Positions 1 to 14,300 of a stretch of DNA of 64,000 nt are shown one piece after another; position 1 is the first letter of the stretch; each line of letters begins with the position of its first letter. The DNA is taken from assembly GCA_003013855.2 (NCBI GenBank), contig ML058484.1, positions 11,271,344 through 11,335,343 on the forward strand. Reading direction: 5' to 3'. Under the pieces are notes generated by a model, which saw only the letters and a list, made by a program, of their open reading frames with translations, had not been told where the DNA came from and ran no database searches. The position numbers were made by a program, and so were the translations under genes. Source of the DNA: Liriodendron chinense (Eukaryota > Streptophyta > Magnoliopsida > Magnoliales > Magnoliaceae).

Positions 1-660
1 GCTCGTTACGTCAACGGTTTGGATCAATGAACAACGGGCCCCACTTTCACAAACTGAAAACCCGAAGTGCACGGACGCGATGTATAATCCGAGCACTGTA
101 TGGTGACTGATCACGTCCGTTCGAACGTAGTGTAATGACCATAAGCTAGAGATGTGTGGGGCCCATCAGTGAATTTTATTTCGAATCCAAACCGTTAATC
201 TGGTGATTCATCGTATTTTCACCGTACATCTCAGGAATCACCCCGATCAAAGACTTATGCGGGACAAACCACCGTGAGAAATCTACAATCACGGCTAAAA
301 CCTGTGGTGTGGCCCACTTGAATCTTAAAATGAAATGAGTTTTGGTCTATCCGTTTCTCCTGGTGCGTAATTTCCGGCTTGAGTTCTGCAGTAGGTCTGA
401 TTTTAAGATCCACGCCTAACATGGGTGGCCTATGAAATGGACGGGTTGGATGGCACTTAAACATCACCGTGGACCACACAGCTCTCCAACATGTAGTAAT
501 TACCATTCCTACGTATGTGATGATTCCCCTCATATACCACTTCGCCGAATCACGTGACATTTCAGGTCCACTAAGTGGACGGCTACGATCCACCGATCCA
601 TTAGTTCTTAAGACACACGTGGGATGGTGCAGCATAATTTCTTACCGATGGTCCATCTAG
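1..660. other. Upstream intergenic stretch, no gene
   Basis: No coding region is supported here. Short open frames occur on both strands but lack family motifs and splice context. Phrases about 'gtggcccacttg' and 'ggtccatctag' resemble the GTGGGCCC-type repeats found later in the window, so this is probably degenerate repeat sequence upstream of the potassium transporter promoter. Confidence 0.4.
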
Positions 661-902
661 CCGGCTTCCATCCAGATAGACGGTCTATATCATTCCATCG
701 ATTTTCCTCGCTGACCGTCGCCGCGGGACACCAAAGCCCATCCCCATAACGAAATACCCGAATCCGTTGCGGAGTCCGATTCCATCTTCATTTCTACAAC
801 TCTCTCTCATGGCGATGACTGCCGATCTGCAACTCGTCCGATTCTCGTAGCAAAAGGCTCTGATACGCGTGTGCGTAGTAGCTCGCAGGAGCTTCTTCCA
901 CC
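661..902 (+). promoter_or_regulatory. Putative proximal promoter and 5' UTR of the potassium transporter
   Basis: This is the stretch immediately before the proposed start codon at 903. A TATA-like 'tctatatc' lies near 685-692, followed by a GC-richer CT-rich segment ('ctctctctc' at 800-808) typical of plant 5' leaders. The transcription start cannot be fixed from sequence. It contains an upstream ORF (809-850), described separately. Confidence 0.35.
809..850 (+). CDS. Upstream ORF in the potassium transporter leader (13 codons)
   Basis: An ATG at 809 opens a 13-codon frame (MAMTADLQLVRFS) that stops with TAG at 848-850, 52 nt before the transporter ATG at 903. If transcription starts upstream of 809, scanning ribosomes would meet this ATG first, and a second in-frame ATG two codons later. 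It could therefore dampen or regulate main-ORF translation. Whether it is transcribed is inference. A start site between 851 and 902 would exclude it. Confidence 0.35.
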   Translation: MAMTADLQLVRFS

Positions 903-3900
903 ATGAACCGCGAGAGAGGAGGAGTTTCAGAAACTCGATCCAATGAAGAACAGGTACCCGCCAAAAACAGAATCAGGAAGAAATTGAAACCCTGCTTTTT
1001 TTTTCTTTTTTTTTTCAAATCTTGAATTTTTCTTTTTTTCTTTTTACGTTTTTTTTTTTTTTTTGTAATTTATTTTTGAAAGATTTTGTAGAAATTGGAA
1101 AGAGCATGAACTCGATCGTATTCGTCGAACAATGTATGAGAATGATTTTGGAGGAGTGGTGGATAGTCTGCGGATTACTGAAGTGAAATTGCAGTCCTTC
1201 ATTGGGGTATATGGATCGGTGGTGGTATAAGATCCACTTCAAGATGTAGGGCATACAATTGATTTTGGCAATGGATGGTTCTCTTTTTATCTAAAGAATG
1301 ATGTCCGCCAATCGAAAGATGGACTTGAACTCAAACCCGTTGAGTGTTCTATGATTTTTTATGTTGGTGGATTGAATATTGAGGGTGTTTTTAGTTGGGC
1401 TTTCGTATTGAACGGTTCCGATTGCCTGATCACATGGCTGACTGGTTCTGGTTGAATGTGAATTCACTTCGGTAGTTCACTTGCCCGCCGGCTGGTAGTC
1501 TGGCCTCTGAAATTTGATGAATTATTTGATACTCTGGCAGAGCGTGATAGTTGATACATGGCCACTAAGAAATCATACACATGGATATGATCACTCAGTC
1601 AAACCAACTAAATTATGGAACCCACTGTTGCGAATTCAAAGTCCCAAAATCAGATTGGTTGAACATTACTAACCGTTCATGTGTAGACACTTGGGCCATT
1701 GGATACTTCTCATTTTAACCTTCCAATAAATATCCTCCAATCCAATACTCAGATAATCGAGTAAGAATGTTTTGTTTCATGATACATCTAAATTCTAAAC
1801 TGGGATCTGTAATTTGGACAAGTAACTTCTAAGTAATTTATAGGTGGCTGCATATCATCAGTCACACTTTGCCAGAGTATCGTTCACCTGAAATTTTACT
1901 AGACAAAGGATTTCAATCACAGTGTGACCTACCTCTTTAGTGGTTCTCATCATCCACAGACATGGCCTAACTGGTGGACCCTGCAGACCGTTGAATTCAC
2001 TTTGATGAAGTCCATAGTAGAAAATGTTTCAAGAATTTTTGTTAGTTTGATATGTTTTTCTCCTAGAGTAAATTTCTCGGAACCCAAATCACGCACTAAT
2101 TCTTTATAGATACTCAGCACCCCAAATAAAAGGGATCAAAACCGAACGTTCTTATTTTTTTATCCTCTCATTCAGGGGTTAGTTACTGCATCATATGTAA
2201 GATATTAAGAAATATATAGATATTGTGTGTGTGGGTGCACCTGTGTGTTCACGTGCACGTGCACACGTGTGTGTGATGTTTGTTAAATATCATCGTCATA
2301 TCATATCATTATCATCTAAGCCTTATCCCAACCATTGGGTGTCAGCCACATTAATTGTTTTCTGCCATTCCATTTCATCAAGGGCCATGACTTCAATTAG
2401 GCCATAGATTGTCAAGTCTTTTCTTACTACCTCTACCCACGTCCTTTTGAGCCTTCTCCTTGCCCTTTTGAGTCTTCTTGTAACACCTAGCTCCTAACTG
2501 ACGCAGTTTTTGGTCTCTGTTGTACGTGATCAATTCATTTAAGTCTACATTCCCTCATCTTATTACCTATTGGTTCTACTTCTAAGTTCCCCGAATGCAT
2601 TCATTTCTAATTCTATCCTTCCTTGTTTTGCTGCTTATCTATTTCGACATCCTCATTTCAACAACACTCATCCTATGAACAAAACCGCCCAACATTTTCG
2701 CCCAACATTTTGTCCCATAAAGCATGGCTGGTCTTATAGCCACCCTATAAAATTTCCCTTGCTGTTTGAGTGGTAGACGATGATCACATAAAACTGCAGA
2801 GGCATATCTCCATTTCTTCCACCTTGCTTGGATTCTATGCACCACATCATTCTTAATCTCTCCACTCTCATGAATTAACGACCGAAGATATTGAAAATGG
2901 TGGTTTTGGGAAACTTCTTGGGCAACAATCTTAACCATTTATCCTTCCACACACACAAAAAAAAAAAGAAAAAAAAAAAAAAATCTTTACCATTTCCTCT
3001 TTCAACTCCTATTGTTACCCAAATTTCACTCCATATACTCTCCTTTTGTCCGACTAATTTTAAATCCTTTAGATGGTAAAGCACCCTTCCATAAATCTGG
3101 CTTTGTGTTCATTGCGCCTGTGCCTGTGGGAGTTATGTGCTCTCATTGCCAGTCCCGAGCCTGGATAAGGAAGAGGGTTGCGTCAGGTTTGCAGCCTTCA
3201 TCAAACTTATGCCATAACTTCCAACATGAATCTGAAGATTTTGAACATATAATTTGTGTTAAATATAAATAATATATACAAGGAAGATCTAACCTAGAAG
3301 TGATGCTCTAGCTGCTCTAAAGGAGGTTAGTTGGTGTTAGGTGGGTAGCTGGTTAGTAAAACTTTTGCCAAGCAATCATGAGAAATTATATATCAGATAT
3401 GGACCATAGAAACTAATGGTGAAACAAGACTTTTTTTTCTTTTCTTTTTTGAAGGATCTATTGGTCAAACAGGATTTGTGAAGCTGACCCCAAATAGTTT
3501 GGTCAAGACTTTGATGATGAGCATGATACTTGGAGGAGTCATTTGATTGTCGGCCCAAGGTATGTCTATTATTCTTGAGAACAAAGTTCATACAAGTGGG
3601 GTTTGTTGTATGATGATCCAAAAATTTCATCTTAATGGGAACCATCGTGGATGGATGGTGCCCCTAAGAACTCTGATGATCTGTGGCCTGCTAATTGATG
3701 CTTAAGAGAACATTGCAGCGGTCCACGTACAATGAAAAAGCACCAAAGGTTTCTATCCAAAGGTTTTTGGTGCGTGGGACCATCAGATTATATGTTTAGA
3801 TCACCAAATTATGCATCCCACCTGTACAAACTCAAAAGGGTCTAGGACACTCTCTTTGGGCCGAGCATCATAAGTCACTTAATATAGTTAATTACGAAAT

Positions 3901-6900
3901 TCCCAAATTCCTTCAGACTATAAATGGCTGTTGGCTTTAGGTTAGGAAATGGAAAGAACATCATGTTTTGGGATGATATATGAGTTGGAGAGAACAGGCT
4001 GAGGGATCTTTTTCCTAGGTTGGTAGATATTTCTTGTGGGGTGAATCTCAAAGTGTAGAATTGCTTCTCTTTGGTGGGTAAGGAAATAGTTTGGGCTCCT
4101 CCTTGCAAAAGAAATTTGTCAGACAAGGAATTCTCAGAGTTTATCAGTTTGTTAGATATGCTCTCCAAGGTGTTGCCGGTTATTTCGGAAGCGGATTCGT
4201 TGATTTGGTTCAAAGGTAACTCCGGTGTATTCTCAGTGAAATCCCTTTATTTGTCGATTAGCGGTGAGACTGCTCCGGGGGAGTTTTGTCCGACGTCTTT
4301 CGTTTGGAGGTATCATGCTCCCTTAAAGTTGGCAGCGTTCGCTTGGCTAGTGGGAAGAAAGAAAGTGCTTACTATGGATAATCTTTGAAGAAGGAACATG
4401 ATTTTGCTGAATGTTTGTATTTTATACCTTAAAAGCCGAGGAATCAGTGGATCATTGGTTTATCCACTTCTTGTTTGCAAGAGATTGTGGGATAGCTTTC
4501 TCAAGTTATTTGGTGTCGACTAGGTCTCGCCAGGATCTATGGATTTATTTCTTTTGAGTTGGCATGGAGGGGGTATAGGGAAGACTGGGAGGAAGATTTG
4601 GCATCTTTCTCTTTTGGCAATTCTTTGGGCTCTTTGGTTCGAGAGGAACGATTGTTGTTTTAGGAATCGAAAGAGGCGGGCTAAGGAAGTCCTTATTAGA
4701 GCTAAATTTCTCATGGTCAAATGGGCTAAGTCCTTATTAGAGCTAAATTTCTCGTGGTCAAATGGGCGCATTCAGCTTCTATCCTTTCCTCTTGTCAGGA
4801 TTGATGGGGGGTTTCGTTGTTAGTTTTGTTTTTGTTTTCTTTTGTCTCCTGGCTTCAGCCTCTTTTCAATAAAATTATCAATTCTCAAAGAAAAAATAAA
4901 TAAATAAATAAATGGCTGTTGACCACATCCTTCCACTTGTAACTTCATGCTGCAACCGTGGTTATGTAGTTTGCTTCAACACTTGATGCAGAAAAGGTTT
5001 TTTTTTTTTTTTGGTGTGTGTGTGTGGCTTGCATTGCTCGCTCAATTCAGCAGAACATAACATTTTAATGATGTGATGGTGGGCTTTTGACTTCTATACC
5101 CATGTTAGCATAAAATGCTCATCAATAATGATAATTAGGTGGGCTTATTCATGGGTTCCTGCATTCACTGTGGCAATGCAAAGGCTTGTCAGTCTATGGT
5201 GTTTCATCTCCATTTCCTTTGCTTCCTCCCCTTTGGGAACAAGACTATAATTTCGCATCCATTCTACAACCATATGTGGAGAGTATTTCTTGTGTGATTG
5301 GTGGTGAAGTACATTGAGGTAGTAAATAATTATTCGAACTCGTCATATCTTCACTTGGCTCGTTGGTAGTGATGAGCTTAGTTACATCTCATTTGGTTAC
5401 ATAATCTCTTGGCACATGTTGATGATCTTATTCATTGCGATTTCCTGCAGGACAATGAGATAATGGGCTCTCTCCTGAAGTTGAATGAGATAATATGATA
5501 GATGAGGGCGTACTAATTAATGATCTCTTTTGGGTACATAATCTCTTGGCACATGTTGATGATCTTAGTCTATGCCATGTAGACTTCTTGTAATCAAATT
5601 GCTTTATTCGGCAATTACTTGTCGTGGAACTATCCATATTTTACCTACATCTAGCAAGTCATCAATGCCAGTCCTAGTAGTTATTGATTTTATATCATTT
5701 ATAGGCTTTTGGACAATGCTTTCAAGCTATCCTTAATGGTTGTCTCCTCCAAATACCAGAGTCATTTCTTTTGTTGGGGTGATCTATCAATTGGGATAAG
5801 AAGGAAGATGTATACATGGACTCTTTTTTATCATGACTACTTGATTGTTGAAACAACAGTTTGAGATTGCAACGTGCACAGAGACCAAAACCGACTTGCC
5901 CCAACCTATTCTGTTTCCATTTGTTTTCATCTTGTCTCGATCTGGTGACTTGCACCACAATCAAGATTACTCGGTCCTGGTTATTGAATCAGTTTTTATG
6001 CCCATAGCCTGGTTATTTTTCAGTCCTTGTATCTCTACCCTCATCATTTTTTTACATGCATTTTTGCTACGGTTGGAGAACTCGAGATTTAGACCTGACT
6101 CTACCCACTGCAAAAGGACACCAGAGAGTCATGAATTTTTTTGCTTTGAAAGGACATTAGAAGGGTTTCCAGCATAGAGAAGGGTGTTTAGGTTATGGAT
6201 GTCTCTACATCCTCAACTAGGGGCATTTCTACCATTTTACAAATCTTTGACATGGGTAGCCCACACACTCTCTCCTCTCTCGGTATGTACCTTGCAAACC
6301 CTTTCTCCACATGTCCACCACACATTCACTCTCATTCTGCTGTTGAAGTTGTACCTTGGAAACCAACATGTATCTTATCCATCGGTGACATGGATGTGAT
6401 ATTAATGTTCTTGTCTATCATCAAAGGTGGACAAGTTGCAATGCCATAATTAATATGCGGGAGTACATTAAATGTATATGAACATGGGTAAAAGTAGAGG
6501 GATTCCTCTGGTTGTCTTTAGGAACTTGAGGGTGGATACAACGGTCACTGACCAAGGAAGAGTTGTGGACCATGGATCTCAATATGCTGTTGTGCCATGA
6601 TACTTGGCATATTGTAGGACAAACCTATTGTTACTATCATCATTCTGCAATCATCCTCTATGAGGGGATTGATGACAAGTCACGACGTCAAGTCGACGTG
6701 CCTTTGTCCTACCCCACATGGGATTGCGAGTGTGCCATAGGAATCATGGTGTGCAGTAAAGGATGTTACGGGGTCGTAAAGACCATTATGTAAAGGTAAC
6801 GATGGCAACTGTTACACGTTATGGGGTCGTAATGTCAGTAGCAGCCGTTATGGAAAACATGACCTGTAGCCGTTATGGAAAACATGACCTGTAGCCGTTG

Positions 6901-7884
6901 CGAACGGTCCATTACGTCTCCTCTAAAGGCCATAACAACCTCGTAATGGTTTGTTACAGGGCAGATACAGGTTTTTCGAAGAAAAAAAAAAATCGACGTT
7001 ACAGGACAGATATAGGTTTTGTGAGTTTTTTTTTTTTTTAAAATAAAAATAAAAAAACGCTGTTAAAAAAAAAGAGAGAGACCATAATGGCCGTTACGGG
7101 GGCCATAACAGTTGTTAGGATCCGTATCGTAAATGTAATGGTGGTGGCCATTACAACCACCATTACCGTTACAGAATACCTTGATGGGTATAGGCTCTTG
7201 GATTCGGACCTGCTGGACACTTGCATTAGCGGATCGAGTTCGAGTCTCTAAATTGGGAGGCCCATCCTGCTTGGACTATGATTGACCTTAAGATATTCGG
7301 TTCTAGCTTTAATTAATCCTTAGACTTGGGACATATTAGGAGTTCAAGGTCTTGATTACATGTGCTTAGGCTCTCTTTATGAGGTCATCATGTTTCCAAT
7401 AAAAGTGGTTGTAGCTGGGTGCATGCATCAAGGTCCAATAGAGGCTCACATGATCCAATAAGGGATGTATTGATTTCTTAGGAACTTATTTATGGCTTAG
7501 ATCTTGAAGATCAGATGTTCATCAAGTGGTTTTCCATTGGGCTCAACACTTAAAGGTTTTGTAAATGTTTTGAAGCATTTTGCTTTAATCGTTAAAAAGG
7601 TTTGGATCGCACTTGATGATGCTCTGATGGTTTAGATTTGGTGTGATCCACCACTTGATTTGCATGGGTATTGGATCAATGGTGGAAGGATTGGATCGAT
7701 TTAGGCATGTGGGTTAAGGCAAGATCGCATGATTCCAATGTAGTAGGGATATGGAATACTTTAAGGTAGTAGAGTGCCATAACTGGTGGCTACCCAAAAC
7801 CCTAATGCCTTATATATAGGTCTAATCCTAGAAGGAGTGGAGCATGAGAGAGAGCCTTGGACGTTCCCACCCCTTAGGCGTTAC

Positions 7885-7927
<43 letters not shown>

Positions 7928-8332
7928 CTCATCTTCATCCCTCCTTCACATGTGTGAAGCCTCCACTTGCGTGGATGGCTCTGTGCATCTCCTTGGCCCT
8001 GCTCAAAAGGCTAAGGTGTTGGCTCTCAACCCTCCTCCATTTGGGATAGATCGGGTAGAGACCTTTAGGGGCATCGGCATTGGCATCGGCATCGGCATCG
8101 GCATCAACAGTTTCTTGATGGCATTGATTAAGGTAATCCTAGCCAAGGATTTGTGTTTTTCCTTTTCTAGAAACTTGAGAATGTTTGAATGAGGGTCCAT
8201 GGGGCTTTAATATCTAAAATCTCATTTTTTGAAATCTTTTATTTTCGACTGCATTTCAAACCCTAAAGGGCTGTAGCCCCCATTTTCTCATTGCCATTTA
8301 GCCCACACCATCTTTCTTTGTATGCATGCTTC

Positions 8333-8366
<34 letters not shown>

Positions 8367-11300
8367 TGTGTTACTGCAATGCAATAAAAACAGCTCGACT
8401 TGGAAGAGGTTTTTATTTTTTTGGAAGGGTCTTGGAATAGTTTCTTTTGACTCGTGAGAGTTGCCTAAGTAACGAGAAAACTAGCCGAAACTCGGACAAG
8501 TCAGGACACTCGTTCATATAGGGCGAGTTTTCTGATTTTTTTTTTTCCAGTCAGTTTTGCTCAAAAAATAGGTTGACTAAGGAGAGTCAGGACTTGACTA
8601 GGATTTTCTTATCCTGGTTTCGCACATCCATATACTCAAGCTGGCAAGTTAATGCATCCCCAGATGACCTTGGTTGGAATCCTAATTCAGCTGAATAACT
8701 TAAAGAGTTTGGGTGGAATAGGAATATGATAAAGTGCTGAGGATGGGTGGGTAATGTCGATACTGCCACAAGGACAGCTAGATTTTGAGCCTCGATGCAG
8801 TTCTTTATGACGCGTTTCTACACTATGGGTCTTACCATTGTTTTTTCTTTTTCTTATGATGATGTTTAAAGAATGGTTTAAGCAAGAATTAGTATTTTTA
8901 ATGGGGAGTGCATTGGCTTATTTTCATGCAGGTCAACTGGAGGAGCTGTTATAGGCAGACACTTCTTTTAGCATATCAGAGTTTTGGCATAATATATGGT
9001 GACTTGAGCACATCTCCGCTCTATGTCTACAGAAGTACGTTTTCTGGGAGGTTGCGTCGTTACCAAAATGAAGATGCAATATTTGGTGTATTTTCCTTGA
9101 TATTTTGGACTTTCACATTGATCCCATTATTCAAGTATGTGTTCATAGTGTTAAGTGCAGATGACAATGGTGAAGGTGAGTGTCATGCGACTTTCTTATC
9201 TCACATCCTTTAGTTCCCTTTCTTTCTTTTTCTTTTTTCTTTTTTCTTTTGCCAGTCTGCGATGATGTCCTTGTGATTGTATACAGGGGGATCATTTGCT
9301 TTATATTCCGTCCTTTGTAGACATGCGAAATTCAGCTTGCTTCCTAATCAGCAAGCAGCTGATGAAGAGCTATCTACATATTATCGACATGGACACCTGA
9401 ATCGGAATGCAAGTCCCTCTCCTTTGAAAAGGTTTCTTGAGAAACATAGAAGGCTGAGAACTGCTTTACTTCTTGTAGTTCTGTTTGGTGCTTCCATGGT
9501 AATAGGTGATGGTATTCTCACACCAGCAATTTCTGGTAAGAAATCATCTTTCTGTTTCTTCATTTTGGTTCTCAAAGCCGAGTGATTTTGGACTTAGCTT
9601 GATCTTTGCTTCTTCTTTTTTTAAACAGTATCTTGCGTGGCCCATCATTTCCATATTACTCTACTAAACTTGGTCTTTTGGTTCTTTACAGTTCTGTCTT
9701 CCATTTCAGGGCTGCAAGTTCAAGCCAAGAATCTAGATGATGGTAACTATTTTTTTCTCAGAAATTCTTACTTATAGTACCAGTAAAAAAAAAGGCAAAG
9801 AAAAAGAAAAGGAAGAGAATAAAAGAACTCTGTAGTCATTTGTGCTGTGTGTTGTTTCTTTCTTAGATATTGCTAGCTTGATTTGGAAGGTCTGTACAGA
9901 ACCTATTTTGAAAGCTTGAAACTGTATAGTGAGACGTTTCAAATTTCAACCACCTGGATCGATCAACTTCTTACCAAATCCAATAGCAAAACACGGCATT
10001 CTGAAGTAGGAATCTAAAATCTGCACTCCTATCTTTATAAGGCCTTGGATCTTTGAACCTTAAACCCCAATTCATGGCCAAACTTTAAATGCTCAATTTA
10101 CACATTAAAAAAGAGAGGAAATTCTCAATTTATATACTTTCTCAATACTGGAGAGGCTGGATGATGGCCCAACTTTTTACGTTGGTAGCTGAGGTGTGAC
10201 AATTTTCGCCTTTGGATTAGGTCTCTAGGCATTCCGTCAACCAATGTGAACAACATGTGCTGTTGTCAAATGATGGCTGATATAAGAACAGGATCTTCCC
10301 CTTACGTTGGTAGCTGAGGTGTGACAATTTTAGCCTTTGGATTAATTCTCTAGGCATTCCTTGTGGGCCGTCAACCAATGTGAACAAGATGTGCTGTTGT
10401 CAAATGATGGCTGATATAAGAACAGGATCTTCCCCTTCTTATCTTGTGACGCGGTTGGAAAGAGCAGGGAAGCAGTATCCTGCTTAAGGTGAATTCTGCC
10501 TTTTTCACCACTTGAAACACCTAGCGTTTAGGTATCCTGTAAACCATGATGTGGTGATACAACATTACGCACTTCACACCACTTGATTCTAGATGAATTG
10601 AAAATGTCATCATTCTTTTGAAATAAAATATTAAATCTGGAACATGATTCACATTTATTATTGGAGTGTGCTGGTGTCAAGAATCCAAATGCTCACATGT
10701 AAAACAACCAACTGTGAAATATCTTTCGCCCATCCTTTTATTTATAAATACTTTGTTTATGCAAATTGGCTGGTCCAGATGATGAGCCTCCAACATTTTA
10801 GAAGATTCTGTGGTCAAAAGGTTGAAGTAGCACATTTGCTTTATGTAATTTTACTAAGCCATGCTAAGTGCATTCAACCAAGTGTACTTTTCTGGAACTC
10901 TCCTTCCACATCTGGCAACATGTAACATGTGCAATACCTAAGCCGTCCTCAGAAAGCCCCACTGTGTGGATGCCTTATCTGAAAGTGGACCATTCTGATC
11001 ACCAGGTGACCTATATGTGTGGTGAGCCTTATTTTTGAATCACGGCATCTACACACTGCTGGTGGAAGGATTTTTCAATCCTGTTTCTTCATAGCGTCAT
11101 TGTTGAAGAGGATTCCAAGAATGTCAAAGTATGGGCATTGAATGAGAACTCCAAATTGTGGAAATCTTGCTATTGTGTCTAAAGATATTCAAAATATCTC
11201 TTCAGATTAAATATTTTATTTAATCATGCATCTTGGAGAACGAATGATATTATAGATCCTGCTAAGGAGGGGGGTGCCTTGAATATTGATGCTTGTGTTG

Positions 11301-14300
11301 AGGGTTCTTGGCTCATCAATTGAACTTGTATGCTGTTTTTATTTTTGAACAAAGTTATCGTTATCCACATAAAAGGCATTTAAAGTGTGGGATCTACATA
11401 ATGAGTGGCTTGGACACATGTTTATCATCTTGCCCCATTTGAGGGGGTAAGCGCCATGGAAATCACTCACTAGAGTGTGGCTGATCATGCGTGTATACTA
11501 GTCCTAAATAACAGCCACCCTCAAGCTAACCTTTACATATCCATGTTTTCTATCTTTTATGAAGATGGAAACTCCACCTGTTGGCAATGCATGAGTCGGT
11601 CGCTGGCCTAGATAAGGGAGGAGCAATGATTTCAAATGGGCAGCTGGTTCACAGATTTTCACCAAGCAACCATGAGATTCCTTTTTTCAAATTTTGATAA
11701 TTCACGAAACAGGAACCAGGACTCCTAAAGCCAACCCCAAAGGGCTGGGACAATGCTATGATGATGATAACAACTTTGATGATGATCAAGTTGTCAATAA
11801 TGTCCGTAGCTATTTCCTTATAATGGAAAACTTCTTTAGTTGTGCTTGTGATGTTAATAATCTTGAAGGTCCATTGTTGTTTTGGTTGATGCACAGGCAT
11901 GGTAGTAATTATTGCCTGCGTTGTACTGGTTGGCCTCTTCGCTTTGCAGCACTATGGTACTCACAAGGTTGCCTTCATGTTTGCACCCATTGTAATCATC
12001 TGGCTCATCAGTATTGCAGTCATTGGCATGTATAATATCATTCATTGGAACCCTAGAGTATTCCATGCCCTCTCTCCACATTACATTTTCAAGTTCTTTA
12101 AAGAGACGGGAAAAGATGGTTGGATTTCTCTCGGTGGCATAATTCTCTGTATTACAGGTGAACGGAAGTTTGAGCCTATATCAAACCTTTTCTTAGAGGC
12201 TACAATGTAGTTTGTTGCTTGTGATTAAGTCTCATATAGGCTTCTATAATTTGCAGGTACTGAGGCTATGTTCGCAGATCTTGGCCACTTCACTACTGCA
12301 TCCATAAGGGTATGTGAAGCTGATCTATGTGGTAGTAGAGGGTTATGGCTTCATTTGCATGTATGGGGCGTGCTCCAATGGTACAGGTTCCAAATGTGGG
12401 GCCTATTAACATGATCCAGCCTATCTATTGGATGCGTTGTACTCAGAAAAACCCTAGGATCCAAAAATCATCCTGATAAGGTGTCACAGCAAAGAGAATG
12501 AGCTAGTAGGGATCGCCCACCCTTGAATTTCAAAGGGGCCCACTAGAGTCGTAAAACGGTCTAAATTTTGGCCTGCCCATAATCTGGACTGGATGAAGGG
12601 TCTGAATGGCCTTGATTATATATACAGAACACAGTGGCCCCCCTCCACTAATCTATGGTGGGCATTCCTTCTTAGTATGTTCCCTGTGCTGTGGCCCATC
12701 TGAGTTTTGGATCAGGCTGATTTTTGTGCCGTGAGGGTTTTCTGAGGTGACACATCTTATGAACGGGTTGGATTCTGTGAATGCATCATTGGGCCTCACT
12801 TTTGTCCAGTACCACCCATAGCACTTCAGCAAGCCTCTGTATCTATATATGCATGGTTGAGTTCAGTGGTGTTTGTCGGCCTAAAGCCACGTCCAAACAT
12901 GCTTATTGGTTGTCAAAAGTTTACTACAGTCCTAAAACTTTTCCATTGATGGTATACTTTATGTATTTATCTGAACAGTTTCATGCCATACCATTGATTT
13001 TGTATACATGTCTACACTACGATGTATGTTTACCACCATTTCTTAAAGTTGACAATCCACTGTTGGCGTGGCAACGTGCATGCCAATCCACACCGTCTAA
13101 ATGGTATGCCCCATTTTGGATGGAGTTATCTACCGGAATTCATGCTGGTTTGGCTATCCTAACAGTCTGATATTGGGCATTAATGTGGACCGCCAATGCT
13201 TTCCTTTTAACCGTCCACGAGATGACCACTAATATGATAGGATCAAACGATCGATGAAATTTCATGACATGCTCTGTCCACAATTTAGCCATGATTTACA
13301 CATGCTCCATCCACAGTTCACCCATGATTAGACTTATGCTCCCTCCATAGTGTGGCCCATGGATTAGTCCGAAATAATGTTCAAGTATGATGTCTGCTAC
13401 GTAACTTGTAAGACACTCTAGGCTAACCCTGTTTAGATGATTGGTAGTACTGTCGAAAGCAAATATACCCCATGAGTTTTTCTTGATTTTGATCATTGTA
13501 GCATAGCATTGGCCTTGGTATTTGTTTAGAGTGCTAGTGTTGTCACCTGCCGCTATGGTGTAGTTCCATGGGTTGTATTAGCTGTTAAAGTCCATCCATA
13601 TTTTTATCTGCTCAATTGTCTCTGTCAGCATACAAGTCAAAACCTAATATTTTCTGGCTGTATGCAGGTTGCATTTGTTTGCGTCATTTACCCATGTTTG
13701 GTTCTACAATACATGGGGCAGGCTGCATTTCTTTCTAAGAATTTCTCAAACATCCCCATGAGCTTCTATGAGTCCATTCCAAGTAAGATTAAGAGAGAGA
13801 AAATGCATCGTTGCCTTTTTTTTTTTTTTTTTTTTTCTTTTTTCTAATTTTATTTATTTATTATTGTTCTTGTTGTTTTTTTTTTATTTTATGAGAGGAA
13901 TTCTAGGTTCTGGTCATCAGCAAACCTACATACAGTTTGCTGACACACAGGATTTTCCATGGGTGGGGCTCATGGTTTGGTTGTTGATCTGATGGGGCAG
14001 ATATGCCCTGGAAGTTTCTCAGATTGGATGATCCCAGCCCCTCCATTGGTCCACAACAAGAAGATGGTTAAGCATGACGACAGTCCACATTCAATGGAAA
14101 TTAAGGTCAAATGTTGAAAGCTTAAGGTTTTAATATTGGAGGTTTCTGAGGTAATCCATATCCACGTTGCAGCCATTGGCTCAATGGTTTGGTTCACCGA
14201 ACCACAGGACCCACATGTATGAAATCCAGTGTCTGCAAACTGCATATTTGCGGATGAGCAGTTTCCTTTAAGTTTTTTTCATGCATGCCTACTCACATTC

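Larger units (their letters stand above)
7183..8400 (+). mobile_element. LTR-like repeat block with microsatellites
   Basis: This block matches, at the level of phrases and order, the sequence at about 52370-53226 plus 59050-59230: 'ggacacttgcatt', 'gaggagttcaag', 'ccaataag..atgtattga', a GA microsatellite, then a 'gatggcattgattaagg' region. It is therefore an interspersed repeat, probably a solo LTR or LTR fragment, inside KUP intron 1. It contains (GA)n at about 7889-7925, a (GGCATC)n hexamer array at about 8071-8105 and (CT)n at about 8334-8364. No LTR ends were proved. Confidence 0.45.
9743..11896 (+). other. KUP intron 4
   Basis: A 2,154-bp GT-AG intron between the exon ending NLDDG and the exon starting MVVIIACVV. 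It contains a direct tandem duplication (10179-10437) and an RTE LINE tail (11560-11790). The rest is AT-rich sequence with no recognised content. Confidence 0.7.

Noticed and set aside
255..635. 126-codon minus-strand frame at the left edge
   Set aside because: No recognisable domain, repeat-like wording, and no splice or promoter context; not supported as a gene.
6755..7181. Firm assignment to the same hAT family as 53227-59041
   Set aside because: Only the right end resembles it and no 8-bp duplication could be matched, so it is listed with low confidence.
7950..8200. Frames with alternating Gly-Ile or Met-Pro
   Set aside because: Product of the GGCATC hexamer microsatellite inside an LTR-like repeat.
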